In this document: one piece after another, positions 1 to 8,366 of the stretch
Numbering within the stretch: the stretch's first letter is position 1
How the letters are laid out: each line of letters opens with the position of its first letter
Assembly (NCBI GenBank): GCA_903840165.1
Contig: CAIMEY010000029.1
Coordinates: 62,001 to 126,000 of the forward strand
Length of the DNA: 64,000 bases
Source of the DNA: an uncultured Myxococcales bacterium
GTDB lineage: Bacteria; Myxococcota_A; UBA9042
Direction: 5' to 3'
The notes under the pieces: generated by a model
The model's input: only the letters and a program-made list of their open reading frames with translations
Told to the model about the DNA's origin: nothing
The model's database searches: none
Translations under genes and position numbers: made by a program

Positions 1-225
1 CGTTTTTGATGCGTAATAGGCGTGAGGCTGGCCCCCAAGGGCACCTCAAGCGTCCGGCGGGCATTTCACGAAAATCTGCTGCTAGTTTACTCAGTTATCT
101 GATTGGATGGCTGCAATTGCGGCAAGAGTTCCTTGGGCTAGCCCTCAGCGATAGATCGCGCAACGGGGCCATGCTAACTTCGCTGCGCCGGGCCTTTGCC
201 GCCCGGAACCAGGGTCGGGTGCGCG
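1..225. other. Upstream segment without a recognised gene
   Basis: Nothing recognisable is encoded here. The track ORF starting at base 6 has no family-like sequence and overlaps the real E1-beta gene. Plus frame 2 reads V-F-D-A then TAA at 14-16, which could be the last residues of an upstream gene such as E1-alpha, but four residues cannot establish this. Confidence 0.4.
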
Positions 226-1245
226 ATGGCGACAATGAACATCATTCAGGCCGTGGGCGACGCGCTACACGTCGCCATGCAAGCCGATGAAAAAGTCGTG
301 GTGCTAGGCGAGGATGTCGGCAAGTTCGGCGGCGTTTTTCGCGCCACCGTCGGCTTGCAACAAGCCTTTGGCGATGACCGGGTGATCGACACACCGCTGG
401 CCGAAAGCGGCATCATCGGCGCGGCGATCGGCATGGCGCTCTATGGCATGAGGCCCGTCGCGGAAATCCAGTTCAGCGACTTCATCTATCCAGCGTACGA
501 CCAAATCGTTAATGAATTAGCGAAGTATCGTTACAGGTCGGCCGGCCTCTTTCCCAGCCCCTTGGTGATTCGCACCCCCTTTGGTGGCGGCATTCGCGGT
601 GGCCATTACCACAGCCAATCGCCCGAATCCGTCTTCGCCCACCAGGCCGGCTTGGTCTTGGTGGCACCGTCCAATCCCTATGACGCCAAAGGGCTTTTAC
701 TCTCAGCGATCTTTGCCGATGACCCGGTCATGGTGCTCGAGCCCAAACGCGTCTATCGCGGACCCGATCACGGGACCAACTGGGGCAGTCACAAGAAAAG
801 CGAAGTACCCTCAGGCGATTATCGGGTGCCCATCGGCAAGGCAGAGGTAGCCAGGCCGCGGACGGGGCGCGGCATTGCGGTCAGCCTCATCACCTACGGT
901 GCCATGGTACATACCTGCGATAAGGCTGCGGAATTGGCCGCTCAGGAAGGCATAGACGTCGAGATTCTCGACCTGCGCACCCTGGTGCCCTACGACCTCG
1001 AACGCGTGGCCGAAGCAGGGCGGGCGACGGGCCGCGTGGTTGTGGCCAACGAAGCGCCACGCATGTGTGGCTATGCTGCTGAAATGTCAGCGGTGATTCA
1101 AGAGCAGTGCTTTGATTGGCTGCAAGCGCCGATCGTCCGGGTGACGGGGTGGGACACGCCCTTTCCATACACCTTGGAAAACGACTACTTACCTAGTCCG
1201 GCCCGGGTTCTCGATGCCTTGCGCACCGTGGCCCATTACCGGTAG
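226..1245 (+). CDS. 2-oxoacid dehydrogenase E1 component, beta subunit
   Basis: This is the beta subunit of a thiamine-diphosphate 2-oxoacid dehydrogenase (pyruvate or branched-chain type), which with E1-alpha decarboxylates the substrate and acylates the lipoyl group of E2. It is 339 aa, normal for the family. Visible family blocks are VLGEDVGKFGGVFRAT near the N-terminus, DTPLAESGIIGAAIGMAL, EIQFSDFIYPAYDQI, the GGGIRGGHYHSQSPE loop and a C-terminal transketolase-like domain with DLRTLVPYD. ATG 226 is preferred to the track's TTG 196 because homologues begin close to MATMNIIQAV. An E2 gene follows 112 nt downstream. E1-alpha is not in the window and would be expected upstream. The acyl substrate cannot be decided from sequence; the family is certain. 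Confidence 0.95.
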   Translation: MATMNIIQAVGDALHVAMQADEKVVVLGEDVGKFGGVFRATVGLQQAFGDDRVIDTPLAESGIIGAAIGMALYGMRPVAEIQFSDFIYPAYDQIVNELAKYRYRSAGLFPSPLVIRTPFGGGIRGGHYHSQSPESVFAHQAGLVLVAPSNPYDAKGLLLSAIFADDPVMVLEPKRVYRGPDHGTNWGSHKKSEVPSGDYRVPIGKAEVARPRTGRGIAVSLITYGAMVHTCDKAAELAAQEGIDVEILDLRTLVPYDLERVAEAGRATGRVVVANEAPRMCGYAAEMSAVIQEQCFDWLQAPIVRVTGWDTPFPYTLENDYLPSPARVLDALRTVAHYR

Positions 1246-1357
1246 AAACCCTGACGCGACGGGCAATCGCCGCCGCACGCGCGAGCAGGACTTGGTCCGG
1301 GCAGCGCAGGCGGCAAGAGCCGCGAAATCGCTTTACTTTTGAGAAGATGAGGCTTTC

Positions 1358-2638
1358 ATGGCATTCGAATTCAAACTGCCGGACATCGGCGAAGGCGTTG
1401 TCGAGGGCGAACTGACCAAATGGCTGGTCGAAGATGGCCAAGAAGTTTCTGAAGATACGCCGCTTTTTGAAGTGCTGACCGATAAGGTTTCGGCGACGAT
1501 CCCGTCCCCACGCAAAGGTCGCGTATCTAAACGGCATTTTCAAGAAGGCGACATGGTGCCCGTGGGCTCGGTGGTCGTCACCCTTGAGCTGGCCGCTGGC
1601 GCAGGGGCCGCCCAAGTAGCTGCTTCTATTGCACAATCCCCGGCAACGGCAGCAACCGCCCCAGTCGTTGCGCCCGTCGCGACAACCGCGCCCATCGCAG
1701 CTACCCGCGCCGCCGACGACAAAGTACGCGCCGCACCGGCCACCCGCAAGCTGGCGCGCGAACTGGGCGTTGAACTGCAAATCGTTCCAGGCACAGGAGA
1801 ATATGGCCGCGTCACCCGCGACGACGTGCAGAATTGGGCCAGCCAAATCGTAGCCAGCGCGGCCAGCCCGAATTCCCGCAGCGCTTCTGCGCCAACGCCA
1901 GCCCGGCCCCCCGTGGCGGCGACGACCTTGGCCCAGGGCCCCGACGAAGAGCGGCAAAAACTCAAAGGGTTACGGCGCAAGATCTACGCCAAGATGCGCG
2001 AATCCAAGGACCATGCCGCCCATTTCACCTACGTGGAAGAGGTTGACTTTACAGAGATTATTGCCATGCAGGCTGCCCTGACCCAAGCCGGTCTCAAGAC
2101 GACGTTCTTGCCTTTTGTGCTCAAGGCCGTGGTTCTGTCCCTGCTCAAGCCCGAATTTGCCTATCTTAATGCGCAGATCGATGAGGCAGCAGGCGAGATC
2201 GTCGTCAAGAAGCGCTACCACATCGGCGTGGCTGCGGCGACCGACCCGGGCCTGGTCGTACCGGTGGTCAGAGACGTCGACCGCAAGTCAATTCGCCAAC
2301 TGATCGAAGAAGTTCGCGAACTTGGCAATGGCGCCCGCGCTGGCACCTTACCCGGCGAGGCCTTGGCCGGCTCCACTTTCACCATCACCAGCTTGGGCAA
2401 GATCGGCGGCATGTTCGCAACGCCCATCGTCAATTACCCGGAATCGGCCATCCTGGGCCTGCACAAAGTCGAACCGCGACCGGTGGTGGTGGACGGGCAA
2501 ATCGTCATCCGCGACCGCATGTACATGTCGTGCAGCTTTGACCACCGCCTGATCGATGGCCATGTCGGCGCAGCCTTTGTGCAATCGGTGCGGAGCTACT
2601 TGGAGCAACCGGCCCTGATGCTCGCTGAGTTGGCCTAG
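1358..2638 (+). CDS. Dihydrolipoamide acyltransferase (E2) of the 2-oxoacid dehydrogenase complex
   Basis: E2 is the cytoplasmic core of the complex and transfers the acyl group from lipoate to CoA. The 426 aa protein has the usual order: an N-terminal lipoyl domain (about residues 3-78; LPDIGEGVVEGEL and the modifiable lysine in LTDKVSATIPS), an Ala/Pro/Thr-rich linker, a peripheral subunit-binding domain (TRKLARELGVEL through TRDDVQNW), a second linker, and the catalytic domain ending in the active-site motif SFDHRLIDGHVGAAF (HxxxDG). It has a single lipoyl domain, as in branched-chain and many bacterial E2s. It lies 112 nt after E1-beta on the same strand, so co-transcription is likely. 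E3 is not in the window. Confidence 0.95.
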   Translation: MAFEFKLPDIGEGVVEGELTKWLVEDGQEVSEDTPLFEVLTDKVSATIPSPRKGRVSKRHFQEGDMVPVGSVVVTLELAAGAGAAQVAASIAQSPATAATAPVVAPVATTAPIAATRAADDKVRAAPATRKLARELGVELQIVPGTGEYGRVTRDDVQNWASQIVASAASPNSRSASAPTPARPPVAATTLAQGPDEERQKLKGLRRKIYAKMRESKDHAAHFTYVEEVDFTEIIAMQAALTQAGLKTTFLPFVLKAVVLSLLKPEFAYLNAQIDEAAGEIVVKKRYHIGVAAATDPGLVVPVVRDVDRKSIRQLIEEVRELGNGARAGTLPGEALAGSTFTITSLGKIGGMFATPIVNYPESAILGLHKVEPRPVVVDGQIVIRDRMYMSCSFDHRLIDGHVGAAFVQSVRSYLEQPALMLAELA

Positions 2639-2733
2639 AACAGTCGCGTGCGGACGCGGGCCATCGTGCCCTGCCATCGCCGTGAATCGACGCGGCACCT
2701 GCTGCGTTATCTGCTTGAGACCTGGAGTTCGGC

Positions 2734-3345
2734 GTGAGCGACCTAGACGACCGCGATCACGAACAAGCCTTGGTTTCCGCAGCCTTGGATGGCGACCGGG
2801 CGGCGTTTGGCGAATTGGTGGACCGCCTCAAACGGTCTGTGTTCTGCGTCTGCATGGCGTACCTCAAGCAAGAGGCCGAGGCGATGGACCAGGTGCAAGA
2901 CACCTTCCTTAAGGCCTTCACGGAGTTGCAAACATTCCGCCGCGACACGAATTTCCGCGCCTGGGTGCACCGCATTGCCCGCAATGGCTGTATCGATCGG
3001 ATTCGCCGGCTTAAAGTGAGGCGTGCCGGCGAGTTAGACGACCACCTATCGGTCGAATCTCTGCACGAGGGCTCCTTGCCGGCGGTCAGCACCTTCGGCC
3101 GCAGCACGCCGATGCATGAAGTGGCCCGGCAGCAGTTGGGCCGCCGCCTACAAGCGGCTGTGGACACCCTGCCTGAGACCCATCGGCAATGCGTTATTCT
3201 ATGTGATGTCGAGGGGTTGTCGTACCAGGAAATCGCAGAAACCCTGGGAATTCCCAAGGGGACGGTCATGAGCCGGCTGTTCTACGCGCGCCGCAAACTG
3301 CAAGAAGAGCTCGCAGACTACCGGGAGGAGGCCAGCCATGGCTGA
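2734..3345 (+). CDS. ECF-type RNA polymerase sigma factor
   Basis: A sigma-70 family extracytoplasmic-function sigma factor of 203 aa. Region 2 is visible as AFGELVDRLKRSVFCVCMAY followed by QVQDTFLKAF and FRAWVHRIARNGCIDRIRR. Region 4 is LPETHRQCVILCDVEGLSYQ, then EIAETLGIPKGTVMSRLFYARR, the -35-binding helix-turn-helix. The start is GTG 2734. The stop overlaps the next gene by 8 nt; that gene encodes a single-pass membrane protein of the kind that usually restrains an ECF sigma. Target promoters cannot be inferred. Confidence 0.95.
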   Translation: MSDLDDRDHEQALVSAALDGDRAAFGELVDRLKRSVFCVCMAYLKQEAEAMDQVQDTFLKAFTELQTFRRDTNFRAWVHRIARNGCIDRIRRLKVRRAGELDDHLSVESLHEGSLPAVSTFGRSTPMHEVARQQLGRRLQAAVDTLPETHRQCVILCDVEGLSYQEIAETLGIPKGTVMSRLFYARRKLQEELADYREEASHG

Positions 3346-3994
3346 TCAGAAACTGAGCACAGAACCGGCAATCAGCCCAGAGTTCCAAGGAGTTGACGCC
3401 ACACCAGCGATGGTCGACGCCTTGACTGAGGCCGAGATCGGCACGTTGCTGCTGCTGGTCGATGGCGAATTGGCCAGTGATGCTGTGGCTTTGGCTGAGG
3501 CCCAAGCCCTGATGGCGCGTTCAACGCTAGCGGCTGACTTCGTTCAGGATTGGCAGCACGCCAAGGTCGCGCTTCAGCAAGCGGTGTATGAACAAGCGGG
3601 CGCTGCGGACCTGTCGCGGGTGCGTGGCCGCGTCATGGCGCGCATTGTTGAGCCCGTGGCTACCAAGGAAGATCCTGAAAAAGCAACTGGTTTTTGGGGA
3701 TGGCTCGGTGAACTTGGCTTTGGCAAGGTGAGCTTTGTGGTCGGGGCGGCTGCGGCGGCTGCCGTGTGGCTGATCGTGTCGGCCGGGCCCGTGCAACCAC
3801 ACCATGACCGCGTGGCCCCAGTGGCTGGGACGCTGTCGCGCCCGGTTGAAGCATTACCAAACGGTGAGCCATCTGTTATTATTGAAGAAACAGAATCGGA
3901 CGGTTCGGTCATGGTCCGCCACGGCGAACATTCCGGCGACGCGACGATCATTTGGCACTATCAGCCGGCGCAAAATGGCAAGGGGGAAGGATGA
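3338..3994 (+). CDS. Probable membrane anti-sigma factor
   Basis: This 218 aa protein has a soluble N-terminal region (about 1-125), one hydrophobic segment at about 131-149 (VSFVVGAAAAAAVWLIVSAG) and a short C-terminal part beginning GPVQPHHDRVAP, predicted to lie in the periplasm. The N-terminal stretch LLLLVDGELASDAVALAEA resembles the helical start of anti-sigma domains (typically LSAYLDGELs). The zinc-binding HxxxCxxC motif of ZAS anti-sigmas is absent. The anti-sigma role rests on topology and on the 8 nt overlap with the ECF sigma gene. The downstream exported-protein gene also overlaps (ATGA), so the three form one translationally coupled unit. ATG 3338 follows GGAGGAGG closely. Confidence 0.7.
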   Translation: MADQKLSTEPAISPEFQGVDATPAMVDALTEAEIGTLLLLVDGELASDAVALAEAQALMARSTLAADFVQDWQHAKVALQQAVYEQAGAADLSRVRGRVMARIVEPVATKEDPEKATGFWGWLGELGFGKVSFVVGAAAAAAVWLIVSAGPVQPHHDRVAPVAGTLSRPVEALPNGEPSVIIEETESDGSVMVRHGEHSGDATIIWHYQPAQNGKGEG

Positions 3995-4536
3995 ATTGGC
4001 GAGGCCGTCTGCATACTTGGGCCGCAATTCGTCCGGCCAGCACACCAAGGGCCTGGCCCGTAGGATTGACCGTTGCAGCCTTGGTCTTACTTGGGATTAG
4101 CTACCTTGCGCCGGCAGTTCAGGCCCAGACACCGCCGGCCGCCGCGCCGCCGGCCCCGAGTCAGCCGGCCCAGTTTGCAGTCCGGGTGATTGAAGCGAGC
4201 CACCAAGCCACGGCGGCACAGGACCCGCAACTATCAGCAATTGCTAAGGAATTAGAGCACTTTAAGCACGAATTCAACACGTTTCACATCGTGCGGGATC
4301 AGACCCTGACCTTGGCGCTCAATGCCCGTGGTGCCGTGAAACTGCCTGATGGGCAAGAGTTTGCCATCACCATGCTGGGCCTTGTGCCGGGGCAGGTGGA
4401 GCGGGTGCGGCACAAGATCGAAATGCCGGGCACGCAGTCGACGCGGGTCATCGTCTATGGCGGCCGCACGTTGGACGTGTTGCCAGCGCCAACCAAGGCG
4501 ACGATCGTCTGGACGACGCTGCAGCCGCGCCGCTGA
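3991..4536 (+). CDS. Exported protein of unknown function, coupled to the sigma/anti-sigma genes
   Basis: A 181 aa protein of no recognised family. It starts at ATG 3991, which overlaps the TGA of the anti-sigma gene (ATGA) and is preceded by AGGGGGAAGG; the track start at 3952 is an upstream extension. A hydrophobic segment (GLTVAALVLLGISYLAPAVQA) followed by QTPPAAAPP looks like a signal peptide ending at about residue 48. The mature part is mixed alpha/beta (FAVRVIEASHQATAAQDPQL, FHIVRDQTLTLALN, RVIVYGGRTLDVLP). Position suggests it is a target or effector of the upstream ECF system in the envelope. This is inference from gene order only. Confidence 0.8.
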   Translation: MNWRGRLHTWAAIRPASTPRAWPVGLTVAALVLLGISYLAPAVQAQTPPAAAPPAPSQPAQFAVRVIEASHQATAAQDPQLSAIAKELEHFKHEFNTFHIVRDQTLTLALNARGAVKLPDGQEFAITMLGLVPGQVERVRHKIEMPGTQSTRVIVYGGRTLDVLPAPTKATIVWTTLQPRR

Positions 4537-4889
4537 CGGCCTTCGGGCACTGCGACGCCTACGCAAAAACACCTGAAAATCTCAACCCATCCACCCATGT
4601 GGCGGTCGTTGCCCTCACTCCCGGGGCGTGCTAGCATGGCCGAGTCGTCGGCGGTGCACTCGGAGCCAAGCGATCCGCCCATCGGTCACCGCGGTCTGTT
4701 TTTGACCGATGCGGCCGGTGGATGGCACCACACAACGACTTGTTCTTTCGACTGTTTTTCCTGTCTTGGCCAGCCGACGCCTCCCGCGAGTAGACCTGCG
4801 TCCATCGGCCAAGCTCCCCGTGATGCGCCCCGTGCAGGACTGGGCGCCGGGGACTGTGGCCTTGCCTTTGGCCCGGAGTTCGCGCTGCC
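4537..4889. other. 353-nt intergenic region
   Basis: The track lists ORFs here on both strands (such as 4597-4911), but their translations look like random GC-rich reading and overlap the signal peptide of the next gene. No convincing promoter, terminator or RNA gene was seen. Confidence 0.5.
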
Positions 4890-6092
4890 ATGCGTCGATT
4901 TTGCGCTTTGATCGTCTGCAGTTGCCTATGCCTAGGCTGGACTGGCTTGGCATGGGCCGATCCCGGTCCGCCTCCCGTCGCCGACCCTCAAGTCGCGGCG
5001 CCGCCTCCAGCCCAGGCCGTAGAACCGCCTAAAACGGAAGCCGAAAAGCTCGCTGACCAAGGCCGAGACGCCTATCGCACGGGCAATTATGCCGAGGGGT
5101 ATCGCTCCTTTGAGCGGGCTTTTGTGCTCGACGACAATTCGCGATGGCTATACAACATGGCCAAATGCAAAGAGAAACTGGCCGATTACAAGTCAGCCGT
5201 ACGCCTGCTGGAGCGTTACCTCGAACACCACAAGCAGGCCCATGGCGGCCAAGCGCCCACCGATGCTGTGGATGCCGAACACCTGATTCGCGACCTAAAA
5301 CAGCGTGCTTTTGAGCAGTTGCCCGAGGTCGAGATCAAGAGCTCGCCCGTTGGCGCCCAGGTGCTGATGGCGGACGGCACGACCATCGGCTCGACGCCCG
5401 TCACCACGCACATGGAGCCGGGCAATTACAAGATAACGTTGAAATTGCCAAATCATTCTGAGGTGCAAGCCGAACTCGTCGTGCCCCTGGCGGGCAAGGT
5501 CAGCCTGATGTTTGGCCTGAAGTCCAAGCAGAAGAGGGCAGGCCTGAAGTTCTGGTGCAATGTGCGCAACGCCCAAATCGCCATTGACGGAAAAATCATG
5601 GCCGTGACGCCGTTTATGGGCCAGATCGAGATTGAGCCGGGCAACCACCAACTGACCCTGACGCGCATAGGCTTCAAGACGGCTGAGCGGGAAGTCACTG
5701 TTCCAGAAGACAAAACCTTGGTCAGTCGCTTTGTGCTGGTGCCCACGGTCACCCATGCCTCCTGGCGCGGCTGGCTCGGGGTGCCCCTGATGGTGATTGG
5801 AGCAGGGCTGCTGGGTGGCGGTTACTATGCGAAAACGCAAGCGGAAACGACCTACTCCGGGTCGACGACGCACAGTCAGCTGGGTACCGAAAATGCCTAT
5901 GGTTTTCAGCAGTGGCAGCAACTCCAGAATATTGGCTACGGTGCGGGGGCCGGGGCTCTGGCCTTGGGTCTGGGCCTGACGATTTGGGATACGGTTCGCG
6001 ACGGCATTGACGAAAACGACCGCGTCGGCGGAGACCTCCTGCCCGAAGGTAGCGAATTACAACCGTTTATGAGCAAGGAGGTCCAGCCGTGA
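4890..6092 (+). CDS. Exported TPR/PEGA-domain protein
   Basis: A 400 aa envelope protein. Residues 1-24 (MRRFCALIVCSCLCLGWTG, then LAWA) are a signal peptide. A Pro/Ala linker leads to a TPR-like block (ADQGRDAYRTGNYAEGYRSF, AFVLDDNSRWLYNMAKCKEK). Two PEGA-type beta domains follow: VEIKSSPVGAQVLMADGTTI with GSTPVTTHMEPGNYKITL, then KFWCNVRNAQIAIDGKIMAV with MGQIEIEPGNHQLTLTRIGF. After these there is a transmembrane helix (WLGVPLMVIGAGLLGGGYYA) and a second hydrophobic stretch near the C-terminus. TPR-plus-PEGA proteins are abundant in Myxococcota and thought to work in envelope assembly or surface carbohydrate binding. The stop overlaps the GTG start of the following FGE-like gene by 4 nt, so the two products are probably made together. 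Confidence 0.88.
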   Translation: MRRFCALIVCSCLCLGWTGLAWADPGPPPVADPQVAAPPPAQAVEPPKTEAEKLADQGRDAYRTGNYAEGYRSFERAFVLDDNSRWLYNMAKCKEKLADYKSAVRLLERYLEHHKQAHGGQAPTDAVDAEHLIRDLKQRAFEQLPEVEIKSSPVGAQVLMADGTTIGSTPVTTHMEPGNYKITLKLPNHSEVQAELVVPLAGKVSLMFGLKSKQKRAGLKFWCNVRNAQIAIDGKIMAVTPFMGQIEIEPGNHQLTLTRIGFKTAEREVTVPEDKTLVSRFVLVPTVTHASWRGWLGVPLMVIGAGLLGGGYYAKTQAETTYSGSTTHSQLGTENAYGFQQWQQLQNIGYGAGAGALALGLGLTIWDTVRDGIDENDRVGGDLLPEGSELQPFMSKEVQP

Positions 6093-7273
6093 CCCACTCT
6101 GCCTTGCCAACTTGGCTCGCCGGTGCGTGCCGTCGTCCGTGCGCATTGTCCTTGGTATTCGCACTGTTCGCTGCCCTGAGTGGCTGTGCCGTGGGCCTAC
6201 CACCGCCGGCCGAAACGCCGATGGTTCAGGTGGCGGCAACGCCGAATTTCTGGTTCGGCTTTGGCGATAAAGGCTGCAAAATTCCTCAGGATGTTCAGGC
6301 ATGCACCACGGCCAAGTCCGCCGGCAAGAAGTTCAACCCCGGTACACCATCGCACGCCGTGGCCGTTGCCGCGTTTGCCCTGGATAGCCATGAAGTTACG
6401 GTGGAACAGTACCGCTACTGCGTGGACATGGGCACCTGTTCGTTGCCGGCCGGCTACAATGGACCACCGGGCGGCGCGTCGGACTACTACCTCAATGACA
6501 AGTACAACAAGAACCCAGTTATTTGGGTCTCTTGGGACCAGGCAACCGAGTATTGTGCCTTTGTCGGCAAGCGCCTACCTACCGAATTTGAATGGGAACG
6601 CGCCGCAAGTGGCCCATCTCAGGACCCGGCCCTGGCCGACAAGCGCGTGTTTCCAACCTCGATCGCGCCAACCCCTGGACCTGCCAGCGTTTTGCCGGCT
6701 AGCTGCGATGGCATCAACATTCCGGCCTGCTCTCATGGCACGGCGGACACGCGCCCTGTGGCGACCTCTGCCAACGACGTGGTCACGGAGAATGGCCAGC
6801 AAATCTTTGATCTGGCAGGAAATATCGCCGAATGGACCGCCAGTGACGATGATGACGCGGCCCGCGGCTATGCGGCGACCTGCGACTGGAGTGGCGGGAC
6901 AACGACGTACGATTGTACCAGTTGTGTCGCATGCTTACGCACCGCCAACAAGGATGCCGACTGTGCCACGCAATGCTTCGGCTGCAAGTGCGGCCCGAGT
7001 GGTAGCGACCCCAAGGCCGCTGGCTACGACCCCAAAGCTTCCTGCTACCAGCCCTGCGCCGCCCCTATTTGCCCCAAGTACCCAGATTCCCCTGCATTGA
7101 CAAGAGATTACAGCACAACGCACAAAACCGACAAACGCATCATTCGCGGGGGCTCCTTTTTGGCTGGCAGCGACCCAGACTGCGAAGATCGGTTTGATTA
7201 TCGGGGCTTTTCTCTCAAGCCTTCGGACGGTAGCTTTGCCCATCTGGGCTTCCGTTGTGCCCGCTCCCTGTAA
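6089..7273 (+). CDS. Formylglycine-generating-enzyme-like (SUMF1/FGE-sulfatase) lipoprotein
   Basis: A 394 aa lipoprotein starting at GTG 6089, inside the stop of the PEGA gene. The signal ends in a lipobox (FAALSGCAVG). The FGE-sulfatase fold is recognisable in order: FALDSHEVTVEQYRYCVD, PVIWVSWDQATEYCAFVGKR, LPTEFEWERAASGP, IFDLAGNIAEWTAS, and the C-terminal RIIRGGSFLAGSDPDCEDRF with LGFRCARS. An insertion of about 70 residues between AEWTAS and RGGSF is cysteine-rich (TSCVACLRT, CATQCFGCKCGPSG, CYQPCAAPICP). Such lipoproteins are usually structural or binding proteins rather than true formylglycine synthases; the copper-binding cysteines of authentic FGE could not be placed with confidence. 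Confidence 0.88.
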   Translation: MTHSALPTWLAGACRRPCALSLVFALFAALSGCAVGLPPPAETPMVQVAATPNFWFGFGDKGCKIPQDVQACTTAKSAGKKFNPGTPSHAVAVAAFALDSHEVTVEQYRYCVDMGTCSLPAGYNGPPGGASDYYLNDKYNKNPVIWVSWDQATEYCAFVGKRLPTEFEWERAASGPSQDPALADKRVFPTSIAPTPGPASVLPASCDGINIPACSHGTADTRPVATSANDVVTENGQQIFDLAGNIAEWTASDDDDAARGYAATCDWSGGTTTYDCTSCVACLRTANKDADCATQCFGCKCGPSGSDPKAAGYDPKASCYQPCAAPICPKYPDSPALTRDYSTTHKTDKRIIRGGSFLAGSDPDCEDRFDYRGFSLKPSDGSFAHLGFRCARSL

Positions 7274-7292
7274 AGCCGCGCTACCCCGTCGC

Positions 7293-8297
7293 GTGCTGGT
7301 GAACAACGTGTCCGACCGCCCATTCACAGAACATCTTGGTTTTTCTCGACAAATGCCCGACGAGGTCATTGCGCAGCAAGCGCAAATGCTGGCAAACCGG
7401 GTTGTTAAGAATCTCAAGCATTTACAGGGGCGGATGCGCAAGGCCAAGATCGGCGCCTTTCGCCTGTATGATCGTGATATTCCAGAGATTCGCGCCGCCG
7501 TGGACTGGTACGAGGGTCACCTGCTGCTGCACGAGTACGTCCGCGACCAGGTCCCGCCGCATTGGCTGCCGGCCGTGGCCGAGGTTCTGGGACAGCGACT
7601 GCAAATTCCCAGCGATCGATTGCACTTACGCAAGCGGACGACGGGCGACCAACGCTACGAACGCCTGGGCGAGCAAGGGGAGCGTGTCGCCATCAGCGAA
7701 GGCGATGTGGAATTCCTTTGTAATTTAACCGATTACCAAGACACCGGCCTTTTCCCAGACCATCGACTCACGCGGCAGTGGGTCCGCAAGCAAGCGCAAG
7801 GCAAGGATTTACTCAATCTTTTCGCGTACACCGGCTCCTTTTCGCTCCAAGCCGCCAAGGGTGGCGCAGCGAGCACAACTTCGGTTGACTTATCAAGCAC
7901 CTACCTGGATTGGGCGCGGGACAACTTCGCCCACAACGGCCTGCTGGCCCCTGAGCATCGGTTCATCCGTTCAGATGTCTCGCAATTTCTGGCACGTACG
8001 GCGCAGGGTCGCGAGCGCTGGGGCGTAATTGTCCTGGACCCGCCGTCGCGGTCGACGTCAACAGCCATGCGCCAAGTGTTTGATATTCAAAGTGATCATC
8101 GGCAACTGATCGAGATGTGCCTGCCCCTGCTGCTACCGGGCGGCACGCTATGGTTTTCCACCAACCACCAACGCTTTGAGCCCGCACTGCAGGGCTTGGC
8201 TGTGGCTGAGTGCGTAGAGAAGACAGTGCTATCTGTGCCTGAAGATTACCGAAATCGCACGGTGCATCGCTTGTGGCAACTGACGATGCCGGGATAG
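7293..8297 (+). CDS. 23S rRNA (guanine) methyltransferase, RlmK/RlmL C-terminal type
   Basis: An S-adenosylmethionine-dependent methyltransferase matching the C-terminal (RlmK) half of E. coli RlmL, which makes m7G in 23S rRNA. Matching blocks are LANRVVKNLKHLQ, FRLYDRDIPEIRAAVDWYEG, the SAM-binding stretch LLNLFAYTGSFSLQAAKGGA and the catalytic VIVLDPPSRSTS, followed by FDIQSDHRQLIEMCLPLLLP and GGTLWFSTNHQRF. The N-terminal THUMP/RlmL half is absent, so this is a stand-alone RlmK of about 334 aa. GTG 7293 is used because it falls after the preceding stop; GTG 7299 and ATG 7353 are alternatives, and the track start at 7194 lies inside the upstream gene. Family certain, exact position modified inferred. 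Confidence 0.9.
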   Translation: MLVNNVSDRPFTEHLGFSRQMPDEVIAQQAQMLANRVVKNLKHLQGRMRKAKIGAFRLYDRDIPEIRAAVDWYEGHLLLHEYVRDQVPPHWLPAVAEVLGQRLQIPSDRLHLRKRTTGDQRYERLGEQGERVAISEGDVEFLCNLTDYQDTGLFPDHRLTRQWVRKQAQGKDLLNLFAYTGSFSLQAAKGGAASTTSVDLSSTYLDWARDNFAHNGLLAPEHRFIRSDVSQFLARTAQGRERWGVIVLDPPSRSTSTAMRQVFDIQSDHRQLIEMCLPLLLPGGTLWFSTNHQRFEPALQGLAVAECVEKTVLSVPEDYRNRTVHRLWQLTMPG

Positions 8298-8366
8298 CCA
8301 TCCTATCGCGGTGACAGAAGGACCTTGGGACGGGCCAAGGCGGCCAATAACACCACGGAAAATCTT

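Noticed and set aside
6-290. 94 aa ORF at the left edge
   Set aside because: Overlaps the E1-beta gene in another frame; composition like non-coding GC-rich DNA.
4597-4911. 104 aa ORF before the PEGA gene
   Set aside because: Overlaps the signal peptide of the next gene and has no plausible start signal or domain.
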